Notes under the pieces: generated by a model
What the model saw: only the letters and a program-made list of their open reading frames with translations
Database searches by the model: none
What the model was told of the DNA's origin: nothing
Assembly (NCBI GenBank): GCA_017301995.1
Contig: JAFLEH010000001.1
Span: 310,001 to 374,000, forward strand
Length of the DNA stretch: 64,000 nt
Reading direction: 5' to 3'
DNA from: Verrucomicrobiota bacterium
GTDB taxonomy: Bacteria; Verrucomicrobiota; Verrucomicrobiia; Verrucomicrobiales; Akkermansiaceae
Position numbers and translations under genes: made by a program
Shown: positions 19,648 to 28,765 of the stretch, in pieces
How positions within the stretch are numbered: the stretch's first letter is position 1
Layout: each line of letters opens with the position of its first letter

Positions 19648-20421
19648 TCACCGCGTGATTCCGCGCTGGGATGACTCGATGAAGTGGATCAGGTGCGCCA
19701 CTTGCGGGCAGGAGGCGGCGTGGGTGGCCTTGAGCGAACTGACGGCAATGGCCAGATTCTGGTCCTTTTTCAGAAAGAGCTTTTTGTAGGCGGATTTCAG
19801 GTCGCGGATGGTTTCCTCGGAGAACCCGCGGCGCTGGAGACCCACCAGATTGAGGCCGCGGGTGGCTCCGGGGTTTCCGTCCACGATCATGAAAGGCGGC
19901 ACGTCCTGGGAGACTTTCGCACAGCCGCCGATGATCGAGTGGCAGCCGATCTTGCTGAACTGATGAACCGCGCTCAGCCCGGAAACGATGGCGTATTCCT
20001 CAACCACCACGTGCCCGCCGAGGGTGGCGTTGTTGGAAAGAATGATGTTGTCGGACAACTGGCAGTCGTGCGCAACGTGCGCGTAACTGAGAAACAGGTT
20101 GTGCGAACCGATCCGGGTGGGAATCTCCGCCGTGGTTCCGCGGTGGACGGTGCAGTTTTCACGAAACACGTTGTGGTCGCCCACTTCCAGATAGGTCGGC
20201 TCGCCCTGGTATTTCAGATCCTGGGTTTTTCCGCCCACGATGGCGAAGGGAAAAAACTCGTTGTTCCGCCCGAACCGCGAGGTGCCCTCGATAATGACGT
20301 GGGAATGCAGCACGCAGTCGTCGCCCAATTCAACGTGGGGTCCGATGATGGAATACGGCCCCACTCGGACGTTGCGGCCGAGTTTGGCAAGCGGGGAAAC
20401 GATGGCAGTCGGGTGGATCAC
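19648..20421 (-). CDS. lpxA: Acyl-ACP--UDP-N-acetylglucosamine O-acyltransferase
   Basis: 257 residues. The GTG at 20421 is chosen over the longer reading to 20514 because LpxA starts with IHPTAIVSP, exactly as found here, and the extra residues upstream have no homology I recognise. The protein is a left-handed beta-helix of hexapeptide repeats: LGDDCVLHSHVIIEGTSRFG, the diagnostic DLKYQGEPTYLEVGDHNVFR, CTVHRGT, the catalytic-His segment SYAHVAHDCQLSDN, and GLNLVGLQRRGFS. It transfers a 3-hydroxyacyl chain to UDP-GlcNAc as the first step of lipid A synthesis, in the cytoplasm, showing that this organism builds an LPS-type outer membrane. It stands alone, without lpxD or fabZ beside it. Confidence 0.93.
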   Translation of the reverse strand: MIHPTAIVSPLAKLGRNVRVGPYSIIGPHVELGDDCVLHSHVIIEGTSRFGRNNEFFPFAIVGGKTQDLKYQGEPTYLEVGDHNVFRENCTVHRGTTAEIPTRIGSHNLFLSYAHVAHDCQLSDNIILSNNATLGGHVVVEEYAIVSGLSAVHQFSKIGCHSIIGGCAKVSQDVPPFMIVDGNPGATRGLNLVGLQRRGFSEETIRDLKSAYKKLFLKKDQNLAIAVSSLKATHAASCPQVAHLIHFIESSQRGITR

Positions 20422-20565
20422 GGGCCAATCAGGCCAATACGGGCCGCATTTTACGAGCCTTTTTTCTGCCCCTCCCCCACCAGAGGCAAGACATGCGCGA
20501 AATTTATGCGGCACCGGAAACTTTCCCCTTGCGCCATGATAGGCGGGGGTTTAGGCTCCCCGGCG

Positions 20566-21027
20566 ATGAAAACCACTTATCTTCTCTGCCTGCCCGTGGC
20601 GCTTCTGTTCGCCTCCTGCGCCCAAGACACCCTCACCGGTGACACCTACCGCCGCGGCGACGCCCGCCAGATGCAAAGCGTCCAAACCGGCCGCGTCACC
20701 TCCATCCGCCCGGTGAAAATCGAAGGCGGCAACCAAACCGGCGCGCTGCTCGGCGGTGTCGCCGGCGGATTCCTCGGCCACAATATCGGCAAGGGCAGCG
20801 CCGCCAATACCGCGGGTGCCATTGGTGGCGCGCTGGTCGGCAGCGCGGTCGGCTCCCATGCCGAACAAGCGATGAACTCCCGCCAAGGCATCGATATCAC
20901 CGTGAAACTCGACGGAGGCGCCGGCACGGTTTCCATCGTTCAGCAGGTCAATCCCCGCGAGGAATTCTACGTGGGCGACCGCGTGAAAGTCCTCGGTTCC
21001 GGTAGTGGAACTCGGGTCACTCATTAA
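20566..21027 (+). CDS. Glycine-zipper outer-membrane lipoprotein (SlyB/Pcp-like)
   Basis: 153 residues from the ATG at 20566. It has a lipoprotein signal with lipobox FASC (Cys18), then a glycine-zipper segment GALLGGVAGGFLGHNIGKGS with AGAIGGALVGSAVGSH (about residues 62-105), and a C-terminal beta domain rich in valine. Proteins of the SlyB / 17-kDa antigen type insert the zipper in the outer membrane and respond to envelope stress. It is divergent from lpxA, 144 bases away, consistent with an envelope setting. Confidence 0.85.
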   Translation: MKTTYLLCLPVALLFASCAQDTLTGDTYRRGDARQMQSVQTGRVTSIRPVKIEGGNQTGALLGGVAGGFLGHNIGKGSAANTAGAIGGALVGSAVGSHAEQAMNSRQGIDITVKLDGGAGTVSIVQQVNPREEFYVGDRVKVLGSGSGTRVTH

Positions 21028-21053
21028 TTGATCCTGATTTCTTTGATTCCTTC

Positions 21054-21082
21054 TTGACAAGCCGCCGCCCGGTTGAATGATG
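21054..21082 (+). promoter_or_regulatory. Candidate sigma-70-type promoter for the DUF1800 gene
   Basis: A perfect -35 TTGACA lies at 21054-21059. The best -10 match is AATGAT at 21076-21081 (spacing 16), a weak one. The transcript would begin close to the ATG at 21088, making the message nearly leaderless and disfavouring the upstream TTG at 21073 as start. Confidence 0.4.
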
Positions 21083-21087
21083 CACTC

Positions 21088-24000
21088 ATGCTCCGGGGGC
21101 GGCTTATTGTTTGTTGTTTTTTATCCATCGGAATCTCTCCGGTCGCGCGTGGCGTGATCGACGGAAACTCCAATGGCATGTGCGACGTTTGGGAAGCCCG
21201 CTATGCGGTGGGCGCACTTCCGCCAGCCGACGACGACGATCACGATGGCCAAACCAACCGGAGCGAGTCGATCGCAGGTACCGATCCTTTCGATCCATCC
21301 GACTCACTGCATGTCGGATCCCTGGGAATCGCCGGAAATGTCACGCTCAATCTGCCTACCCAGACCGGCAAACGCTATCAGGTTTGGTCATCTCCTTCCC
21401 CGAACGGCCCGTGGACGGAAATGGGAAGCCCGGTGATCGCCACCAGTTCCCAACTGGCTCTCCCGGCGGGCGCGAAGTCCGGAGACGCGAAATTCTATCG
21501 GGTCACGGCGGAGGACGCCGACACCGATGGAGACGGGGTGTCGGATTGGGCGGAAGCGCAGTTGGCCGGCTTCGATCCGAATCAGGGCGACAGTTTCGGA
21601 ACCGGCGCACCGCAGGGCGATCTAACGGTTGTCGGCGATTGGCTGGCCGCGATCAACGGCGGGGGGCTAACGGTTTCCACTACCGTCGCCGACGCCTACG
21701 AAAAAGAGGCGACTCCGGCGAAACTCACGTTCAGCCGGACCACCCTGACCGACAAACCGTTCACCGTGTTTCTCCGTCGCGCTCAGGCCTCTAATCCGAC
21801 GGTCGGAGCGGCGGGAGCGGCGGATTTCCAACTCACCGACAGCGCGGAGAACACCGTGACCGCGCGCTTGGTCATCCCCGCCGGACAAAACGATTCCGAA
21901 CTGCGGGTGAAACCCGTGACCGATACGATCCCCGAAGTGCCCGAGGAAATCCGCTGGCACATCAGCGGCATGGCGGACTCCGTCGGTGTTAGAATATGTG
22001 ATGCGAACCCGGTTTCCGCCAACCAGCGGTTGCTCGTCGCCTACTTGTCACCCAGGCCGGGAGTCGGTTCGTTAGGTTCCGGACTGGTGGCGATCCGCCT
22101 TGCCGGCGACAACTCCGCGGCCACCCTCAGCGTGACCTTCTCCAACCTGCGCGCCCCGGCGAATGCGGCGCAGGTTCTGACGTCGGGTGGCGCCACCCTC
22201 GTTTCGGTTCCTGCGACCCAATACGGCGGCTTTGCCTGGCCGATCAAGGCGGCCCAACATTTCACCACCGACCAGGCCGTGCTCGATGCGTTGCTGTCCG
22301 GAGATTTCTCCTTTGTGGTGTTCACGGAAACCAGCGCCTCCGGCGAGATCGGAGGATCCTTCCAACCGGTCACCGGATCCACTGAATTCCAGCCACCGCC
22401 ACCGCCCCAGGCGGTCGCCACCCTAACCGGCGACGCGCTCGACCGCGAGATCGCCCGTTTTCTGACCCAAGCCACCTTCGGTCCCACCATGGCCGATATC
22501 GAGGCCATGCGCGCGCGCGTCACCGCCCACGAAGGCGACCGCATCGCTGCTTTTGGCGAGTGGATCGACGAGCAATTCGCCCTTCCCTCGCCTTCGCACG
22601 AGGCGCTGACACGAGCCGGAAACACCCAGGAAATCGCGATCTACTCGGACCCCGGCAAGAGTTATTACAACGCCTCTTTCGACCCTAACCAAAGCAACCG
22701 CCGCCGGGCATGGTGGACCATCGCGCTCGGTGCGCCCGACCAACTCCGCCAGCGCCAGGCCTTCGCGCTCAGCGAGATATTCGTCGTTTCGGAGGAAGAC
22801 GACCAACTCTACGAGAGGGCCTACGGCCTGACCAACTACTACGACATGCTCAAGGACCGCGGCACCGGACCGCTCCGGAATCTGTTGGAGGGTGTGTCGC
22901 TGCATCCGGTGATGGGGCATTATCTCTCCCACCTGCGCAACCAGAAGGAAGTGGTGAACGGTTCCGGCGTGGTGGTGGTTTCGCCCGACGAGAATTTCGC
23001 GCGAGAAATCATGCAGTTGTTCTCGATCGGCCTGGTGAAACTCCATCCGGACGGATCGCTGGTTCTCGGAAACGACGGCCTGCCGATCCCCACCTACGGC
23101 CAAGGGGACATCACCGAACTGGCCCGCGTGTTCACCGGATGGGCGTTCAGCGTCCATAACAATCCGACCAACAGCGACACGGTGGTTCCCAACACCGATT
23201 TCAACCGCGGCGCGGGCACCGAGCGCTATGAGGCGCGCTGGACCAACCCGATGAAGATGTTTCCGAGCTACCATGATACCGGTGCGAAAAGTTATCTGGG
23301 ACTGGATGTTCCGGCCGGTCTAACCGGCGAACAGGATCTCGCGGCGGCACTCGATTTTCTGGCGGCCCATCCGAACACGCCGCCATTCATCGCGCGCCGG
23401 CTGATCCAGCGTTTCACCACCGCCAACCCATCTGCCGGCTACCTCCACCGCGTGGCCACCGTGTTTTCATCCAGCGGCGGAAATCTGGGAGCCGTCACCA
23501 AGGCCATTCTGTTGGACCCTGAAGCCCGCGATCCGGATCTGGCCAACTCCGGAAGCGGAACGGGCCATGCCAAGGAGCACCTGCTCCGCCACACGGCGCT
23601 GCTGCGCGCCACCGGCGCGAGAGCGGAACTGCTGCTGTCCGATCTATCCGCCTATGGCTATCCGGCGGACGAACTGGCAAAGTTTCCCGCCGGAGCGAGA
23701 ATCGTCCGCTTCTCCCGGACCACCGACGAATTGGTCCAGATGCCGGTGGATGCGCCGAGCGTGTTCAATTGGTTTCGCCCGGATTTCGCCCCATCCGGAC
23801 CACTCGCGGAAAACGGTCTCGTGTCTCCGGAATTCCAGATCGCCAACGAAACCACCGTGGTCAAGGCCATCAACTATCACTACGTGCCCATCTACGGATC
23901 CAACGGCCAAAGCACCGGATCGTTGCCCAATGCCGCCGAGGTCGGCTACACCACAAACTCCGACAATCTCATCATCGACTTCGAGCCGCTGCGCGCCGAA

Positions 24001-24318
24001 TACATGGCGGTGGTGGACGCCAACGGCGACGGTGTCTTCGACAACCTCGACACCGCCACGTTCAACAACGCCGCCAGCATCGCAACCGCCGTCGAGCGCG
24101 TGGTGGACCGGATCGATCTGCTGCTGTGCTCGGGTTCGTTAAAGGCCCGTTACGGCAGCACGCCCGGAACCCCGCGCAAGGTGCTGTTGGACGCGATCAA
24201 TTCGATCCGCTCCACCTCCAATTCCAGCACCACCGGACAGGCCACCTCCATGAACAACCGGATCAAGGCCGCGCTCTATCTGATCGTCAAATGCCCGGAC
24301 TTCACCGTTCAGAAATAA
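21088..24318 (+). CDS. DUF1800 secreted protein with Calx-beta- and CHRD-like domains
   Basis: 1076 residues from the ATG at 21088. After a signal peptide ([16 protein letters not shown]) comes [17 protein letters not shown], a calcium-loop segment ([14 protein letters not shown]), a Calx-beta-like stretch (about 177-296), and a CHRD-like stretch (about 311-434: [10 protein letters not shown] ... SGEIGGSF). The DUF1800 domain runs from about 449 to the end, with [65 protein letters not shown] and [21 protein letters not shown]1800 proteins are exported and of unknown activity, regularly encoded with DUF1501 proteins, as in this case 19 bases downstream. Confidence 0.88.
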   Translation: MLRGRLIVCCFLSIGISPVARGVIDGNSNGMCDVWEARYAVGALPPADDDDHDGQTNRSESIAGTDPFDPSDSLHVGSLGIAGNVTLNLPTQTGKRYQVWSSPSPNGPWTEMGSPVIATSSQLALPAGAKSGDAKFYRVTAEDADTDGDGVSDWAEAQLAGFDPNQGDSFGTGAPQGDLTVVGDWLAAINGGGLTVSTTVADAYEKEATPAKLTFSRTTLTDKPFTVFLRRAQASNPTVGAAGAADFQLTDSAENTVTARLVIPAGQNDSELRVKPVTDTIPEVPEEIRWHISGMADSVGVRICDANPVSANQRLLVAYLSPRPGVGSLGSGLVAIRLAGDNSAATLSVTFSNLRAPANAAQVLTSGGATLVSVPATQYGGFAWPIKAAQHFTTDQAVLDALLSGDFSFVVFTETSASGEIGGSFQPVTGSTEFQPPPPPQAVATLTGDALDREIARFLTQATFGPTMADIEAMRARVTAHEGDRIAAFGEWIDEQFALPSPSHEALTRAGNTQEIAIYSDPGKSYYNASFDPNQSNRRRAWWTIALGAPDQLRQRQAFALSEIFVVSEEDDQLYERAYGLTNYYDMLKDRGTGPLRNLLEGVSLHPVMGHYLSHLRNQKEVVNGSGVVVVSPDENFAREIMQLFSIGLVKLHPDGSLVLGNDGLPIPTYGQGDITELARVFTGWAFSVHNNPTNSDTVVPNTDFNRGAGTERYEARWTNPMKMFPSYHDTGAKSYLGLDVPAGLTGEQDLAAALDFLAAHPNTPPFIARRLIQRFTTANPSAGYLHRVATVFSSSGGNLGAVTKAILLDPEARDPDLANSGSGTGHAKEHLLRHTALLRATGARAELLLSDLSAYGYPADELAKFPAGARIVRFSRTTDELVQMPVDAPSVFNWFRPDFAPSGPLAENGLVSPEFQIANETTVVKAINYHYVPIYGSNGQSTGSLPNAAEVGYTTNSDNLIIDFEPLRAEYMAVVDANGDGVFDNLDTATFNNAASIATAVERVVDRIDLLLCSGSLKARYGSTPGTPRKVLLDAINSIRSTSNSSTTGQATSMNNRIKAALYLIVKCPDFTVQK

Positions 24319-24337
24319 CCATTCTTCTTTCAATCCG

Positions 24338-25903
24338 ATGAAATCTCACGAAAAGGAATTCCGCCGGACGCGACGCGACTTTCTGCGGCAGTCGTCCTGC
24401 GCGGCGCTGGGGGTCACGGGTCTGGTCAACGCGCTCGCGCACCTGCGCCTGATGACCGCGGCGATGGCCCAGGGTGTGCCGGATCCCGGTTACAAGGCAC
24501 TAGTTTTCCTGTTTCTCAACGGCGGCAACGACTCCAACAATATGGTGGTGCCCGCTGGCGACGCCGCAAGCTCACAGGCGAGAGTGGACTACGAGGCGGG
24601 GCGCGGCGTGCTGGCCCTGCCCTCCGCCGGGCTCGCCGCCCTAACACAGCCTGCGACATCCGGCGCATTCACCCGGCATTACGGCGGACAGGCCCAGCCG
24701 CTTGGGTTCCATCCCTCGGCCGCACCGCTCGCCGAGTTGTTCAACGCGGGGAAACTCGCCGTGGTGGCGAATGTCGGCACCCTCGCCTATCCGGTGGCTT
24801 CGCGCACGGTTTACAACTCCGGCACCGTTCCGCTCCCCAGCCAGTTGTTTTCCCACTCGGACCAGCAGACCCAGTGGCAAAGTTCGCTGCCCGACCGTCC
24901 GTTTGCGAGCGGTTGGGGCGGGCGGGCCGCGGAGCTGTTGCACGCTTCCTATAACTCGCCGGATGCATCCAAGGTCTCGATGTCAATCTCGCTGGCTGGA
25001 GTGAATTCATTCCAAGTGGGAACCACCGGAAGCGTCGTACAATACGTCGTCCAGCCGTCGGGCGTGGTGGCGCTCAGCGGCTACGGAACCAACTACACCA
25101 GCGCGCTCAATACCGACGGCACCTACAAGACCACGGACACCGGCAAACGCTTCAAGGCGTTCGAGGACATCATGAAACTCACCCACGCCAATCTCCACGA
25201 AGAGGAATACCGGCGCATCCTCCTGCGGGCGCGCGCCACCGAAGGCACAATCGGGGCCGCGATGACCGCCGCCGCCGCCAGCGGAACGAACTTTGACGCC
25301 ATCTTCACCGCCGCCGGTGCCGACCACTCGCTCGGTGACCAGCTCAAGATGATCGCCAAGCTCATCGCGGGACGCGCCACTCTCGGCAACAACCGCCAGA
25401 TATTCTTCTGCCAGGTCGGCGGATACGACACCCATCAGAACATGCTCGCCTCCCACACCAATCTGATGGACGAACTGGCCACCGGCATGAAGGCGTTCCA
25501 CGACGCGCTGAACGCTCCCGGCGTCAACGCGTGGAACGAGGTGGTCACCTTCACCGCATCCGATTTCAACCGCACTCTAACACCCAACAATTCCGACGTT
25601 GCCAAGGCCGGAAGCGACCACGCGTGGGGCGGGCACGCCCTGGTCATGGGAGGAGCGGTCAACGGAGGGAATTTTTACGGCCATTTTCCGCCGCTCAAAA
25701 CCGGCAACGCCACCGGATCCATGGACGCGGGCAAGACCACCAACCGCGGTCGCTGGATCCCCACCACTTCGGTGGACCAATACTGCGCCGTCCTCACAAA
25801 ATGGCTCGGCGCGGGATCTTCGGAAATCGCCACGATCTTTCCCAACCTGCCGCGCTTCGACGACCCGTTCGCGTCATCCACCGCCAACCTTGGTTTCCTG
25901 TGA
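24338..25903 (+). CDS. DUF1501 protein, partner of the DUF1800 protein
   Basis: 521 residues. Twin-arginine-like signal [20 protein letters not shown], then the family block [70 protein letters not shown] and [13 protein letters not shown]. It differs from the DUF1501 protein at 5912, so this window has two separate DUF1501 modules, one with DUF1549/DUF1553 and one with DUF1800. The stop overlaps the GTG of the next gene. Confidence 0.9.
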   Translation: MKSHEKEFRRTRRDFLRQSSCAALGVTGLVNALAHLRLMTAAMAQGVPDPGYKALVFLFLNGGNDSNNMVVPAGDAASSQARVDYEAGRGVLALPSAGLAALTQPATSGAFTRHYGGQAQPLGFHPSAAPLAELFNAGKLAVVANVGTLAYPVASRTVYNSGTVPLPSQLFSHSDQQTQWQSSLPDRPFASGWGGRAAELLHASYNSPDASKVSMSISLAGVNSFQVGTTGSVVQYVVQPSGVVALSGYGTNYTSALNTDGTYKTTDTGKRFKAFEDIMKLTHANLHEEEYRRILLRARATEGTIGAAMTAAAASGTNFDAIFTAAGADHSLGDQLKMIAKLIAGRATLGNNRQIFFCQVGGYDTHQNMLASHTNLMDELATGMKAFHDALNAPGVNAWNEVVTFTASDFNRTLTPNNSDVAKAGSDHAWGGHALVMGGAVNGGNFYGHFPPLKTGNATGSMDAGKTTNRGRWIPTTSVDQYCAVLTKWLGAGSSEIATIFPNLPRFDDPFASSTANLGFL

Positions 25904-26460
25904 ACCCTCCCGAGGAACATCGGCCATCCACCCAGCGGCGAAAGTCCATCACCGCAACCGTGGCCGGACTCGTTCTGTTAGCTTCGGGGCTCTATTACAA
26001 ATACCGGACGCCCGATTCGTCTCCGCCTCTCCAACAAACCGCCGGAGATCCCATTCCCTCCCCCACCCCGCCGCCGGCGCCTGATCCACCTCGCGAAAAC
26101 GCCAATCAGCCTGTCACCGATCACCCGGTTCTCGCCGCCACCGCCAACCTGCTGGCCGACGAAGGCGATGCCAACGCCGATATCGAGATCCTAACCGTAG
26201 TGTTCGCCGATTACCGCAAGGCGCTTGGGGAGAATCCGGTGGGCGACAACGAGGAGATCACCGCTTGTTTGTTAGGATCGAATGCCAAACACCTGCGGTT
26301 CATCCCGCAGGGCCACCGCGCCATCGACTCCCAGGGCCGCCTCTGCGACCGCTGGGGTACGCCGCTGTTTTTCCACACGATTTCGGCGCGGCAATTGGTC
26401 ATCCGCTCCGCCGGCCCCGACCGCGAACACGGCACGCCGGACGACCTAACCGGAATGTGA
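25900..26460 (+). CDS. Membrane-anchored protein with pseudopilin-like C-terminus
   Basis: 186 residues from a GTG at 25900 that overlaps the DUF1501 stop (GTGA). One transmembrane helix near the N-terminus ([17 protein letters not shown]), a Pro-rich linker, and a C-terminal domain. The tail [20 protein letters not shown] followed by [14 protein letters not shown] resembles the end of type II secretion major pseudopilins (DPWGxPY ... RSxGxDGxxGTxDD). Not a pseudopilin by its N-terminus. Role unknown; its coupling suggests that it works with the DUF1800/DUF1501 pair. Confidence 0.7.
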   Translation: MNPPEEHRPSTQRRKSITATVAGLVLLASGLYYKYRTPDSSPPLQQTAGDPIPSPTPPPAPDPPRENANQPVTDHPVLAATANLLADEGDANADIEILTVVFADYRKALGENPVGDNEEITACLLGSNAKHLRFIPQGHRAIDSQGRLCDRWGTPLFFHTISARQLVIRSAGPDREHGTPDDLTGM

Positions 26461-26479
26461 GAGTATGGGATCCGGTCGG

Positions 26480-27436
26480 CTATTTCGATAGATAAACGCG
26501 ACCCTCTTTCCGGCGCAGCCAGCCTCCTCCGGGCAGGTTGATCCGCGCCGGACCGGCGGTATCCAGCAAACCGAGCGCCTGATCCAACAAATCCCGGCTG
26601 ATTCCGGGCACGGCCGATTCCAGCAAATAATCCAGCACCGCCGCGCGCCGGAGCGCCTCGGGGATCGCGCGCAGCGCCCCCAGATGGAGGCGCCCCTGCG
26701 GATCGCGCACGCGCGCCTGTTCGAGCGCCCATCGGGTGATCCGTTCGGCGTCGTCCACCCCGGCGGCGGCCCGGAGCAACATCGGGACGGCATCGCGACC
26801 GGAGATCTCGCCTAACAATGGAAGCGCCTCGTTCCTCAGCCGGTTGCGCACCGCCACCGGCTCCGCATTGGTGGCATCCTCGCGCCAACGCCATCGGTTC
26901 GATGCCAACCAGGCACGCAGATCATCCCTGCGACAAGCTAACAACGGCCGGTGGATTTCCAACTCCACCGATCTGGAAACCTTAATCCGTTTCTCCGCCG
27001 CCATACCCTTTAAACCATGCGAGCCGCGGAGCAGGTTCCACAGAATCGTCTCCGCCTGGTCGTCGGCGTGATGGGCTAGAATCAGCCGGTTGCAGCGGTG
27101 CTTGGTGGCGCAATCAGCGAAAAACGCCAACCGCTCGTGACGGGCGGCGGTTTCGATGGATTCCCCGCGCTCCGCTGAAAGCTTCTCCACATCGGCCTTC
27201 CGGGTTTCGAATGGCAAATCCAGATTGTTAGCCAGTTTCGCCACAAACGCCGCATCACCGGCCGCCGCCTTACCCCGCAAACCGTGGTTGAGGTGGCACA
27301 CCACCAGGTTGCGAAAACCGTGCGCCACCAGCAACCGCAGCAGCGCCACCGAATCCGCGCCACCCGACACCCCGACCAACCACCGCCGCCGGGGCGAGGC
27401 CTGCAACATCCAGGGCACCATGGGCATCGTCGCCAT
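26480..27436 (-). CDS. tilS: tRNA(Ile)-lysidine synthase
   Basis: 318 residues from the ATG at 27436 (a TTG further upstream at 27475 is possible). The PP-loop SGGADS is at 24-29, followed by LVVCHLNHGLRGKAAAGDAA, ESIETAARHERLAFF and LILAHHADDQAETILWNLLR. The enzyme attaches lysine to C34 of the AUA-reading tRNA-Ile and is essential in most bacteria. At 318 residues it lacks the larger C-terminal domain of E. coli TilS and matches short forms. It converges on the gene ending at 26460, with 19 bases between them. Confidence 0.9.
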   Translation of the reverse strand: MATMPMVPWMLQASPRRRWLVGVSGGADSVALLRLLVAHGFRNLVVCHLNHGLRGKAAAGDAAFVAKLANNLDLPFETRKADVEKLSAERGESIETAARHERLAFFADCATKHRCNRLILAHHADDQAETILWNLLRGSHGLKGMAAEKRIKVSRSVELEIHRPLLACRRDDLRAWLASNRWRWREDATNAEPVAVRNRLRNEALPLLGEISGRDAVPMLLRAAAGVDDAERITRWALEQARVRDPQGRLHLGALRAIPEALRRAAVLDYLLESAVPGISRDLLDQALGLLDTAGPARINLPGGGWLRRKEGRVYLSK

Positions 27437-27537
27437 ACCGCGGGATTCTAGCCCGTCCCCTACGCCAGACAACAACGATTTCCCGATCCGATCAGGTTCC
27501 CCTTGCGTCGGCGGCCTCCAGGGGCAAAGCTTTGCCC

Positions 27538-27894
27538 ATGCTCACCGTCTATTGCTATCAAAACTGCTCCACCTGCCGGAATGCCCTGAAATGGCTCGAC
27601 CAGCATGGCATCGCCCATCGGGTCAGGCCGATCCGCGAAACTCCCCCCTCGCCCGCCGAACTCCGCGCGGCGCTCAAGGCGAAAAACGGCGACCTCAGGA
27701 AGCTCTTCAACACCTCCTCCAACGACTACCGCGAACTCGGTATCAAGGACCGATTGGACGATCTATCCGAAACCGAGGCCTTCGAAATCCTCCGGTCCAA
27801 CGGAAATCTGGTGAAGCGTCCGTTCGTCATTGGCGACGGTGTCGCGCTAATCGGCTTCAAACCGGACGAATGGTCCGCCACTTTGATTCCCTAA
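27538..27894 (+). CDS. ArsC/Spx-family thioredoxin-fold protein
   Basis: 118 residues from the ATG at 27538 (a TTG two codons upstream is also open). The protein has Y-QNCSTCRNALKWL with Cys10, Cys13 and Arg14 (C-x3-R), then KLFNTSSNDYRELG, LSETEAFEILRSNGNLVKRP and VALIGFKPDEW, the standard layout of the ArsC/YffB family. Members include glutaredoxin-dependent arsenate reductases and proteins with no arsenic role. There is no ars gene nearby, so arsenate reduction is not assumed. Confidence 0.85.
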   Translation: MLTVYCYQNCSTCRNALKWLDQHGIAHRVRPIRETPPSPAELRAALKAKNGDLRKLFNTSSNDYRELGIKDRLDDLSETEAFEILRSNGNLVKRPFVIGDGVALIGFKPDEWSATLIP

Positions 27895-27906
27895 CCCATT
27901 TCCGCC

Positions 27907-28755
27907 ATGCGATACTTTTTTCTGCTCCTGCTCGCGCTCCTGACATCCTGCGGAAAAAAACCGCAGGATGTCCGCGTGATGACGTTCAACCTCCGCTACA
28001 TCACGTCGGAGGACCGGGGACCGCGCGAATGGACCGCGCGCCGCGATGCCGCCGCCGCCACCATCCGTGACGACCAACCGGACTTTGTCGGCGTCCAGGA
28101 AGCGTTCCGCACGATGCTAGATGACCTCCATGAGCGCCTGCCCGGCTTCTCCGAGATCGGCGTCGGCCGCGAGGACGGCAAGACCAAGGGAGAATACGCC
28201 GCCATACTCTATCGGAACGACCGCTGGGAAGCGCTGGAGTCCGGCACCTTCTGGCTATCCGACACGCCGGACGTTCCGGGATCCGCCACTTGGGGAAACA
28301 AGGTGACCCGGATCTGCACCTGGGCGAGGTTCCGGCACCTCGAAACCAAACGGGAGATCGCTCTGTTCAACGCCCACTACGATCACCAATCCCAACCCGC
28401 CCGCGAACACGCGTCGGAGATGATCCTGAAGCGGATCCAATCCCTGTCCGGCGGCCCGCCGGTTGTCATGACCGGCGACCTCAACGCCACTCCGGACAAC
28501 CCGTCGATCATCAGCCTAACCACCGGAAACCCTCCGCTTACCGACGCGTGGGCCGTTCTCAACCCCGGAGCATCGCCCGCGACCTCCGGCACATTCCACG
28601 ACTTCACGGCGAAACCGGACGGCCCGCGGATTGATTATATCCTAACCACCTCCGGCATCGCCGTTCGCGAGTCCGCCATCCTCCGCCCGACGGGGGCCGA
28701 CGGCCATCCGCCGTCCGACCATTTCCCCGTGCGGGCGACACTGGCGCTTCCGTAA
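27907..28755 (+). CDS. Endonuclease/exonuclease/phosphatase-family lipoprotein
   Basis: 282 residues. A lipoprotein signal ends in LLTSC (Cys15), followed by RVMTFNLRY, DFVGVQEAFRTM, FNAHYDHQS, VMTGDLNATPDNPS, RIDYILTTSG and SDHFPVRATLAL, which supply the Asn, Glu, Asp/Asn and His residues of the EEP fold. Related lipid-anchored enzymes hydrolyse phosphodiesters or phosphomonoesters in the periplasm; the substrate is not known here. It starts 12 bases after the ArsC-like gene and converges on the TonB receptor. Confidence 0.88.
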   Translation: MRYFFLLLLALLTSCGKKPQDVRVMTFNLRYITSEDRGPREWTARRDAAAATIRDDQPDFVGVQEAFRTMLDDLHERLPGFSEIGVGREDGKTKGEYAAILYRNDRWEALESGTFWLSDTPDVPGSATWGNKVTRICTWARFRHLETKREIALFNAHYDHQSQPAREHASEMILKRIQSLSGGPPVVMTGDLNATPDNPSIISLTTGNPPLTDAWAVLNPGASPATSGTFHDFTAKPDGPRIDYILTTSGIAVRESAILRPTGADGHPPSDHFPVRATLALP

Positions 28756-28765
28756 CCGAAAGATA

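Noticed and set aside
27538..27894. Arsenate resistance locus
   Set aside because: A single ArsC-family gene with no ars regulator or pump nearby is not evidence of arsenic detoxification.
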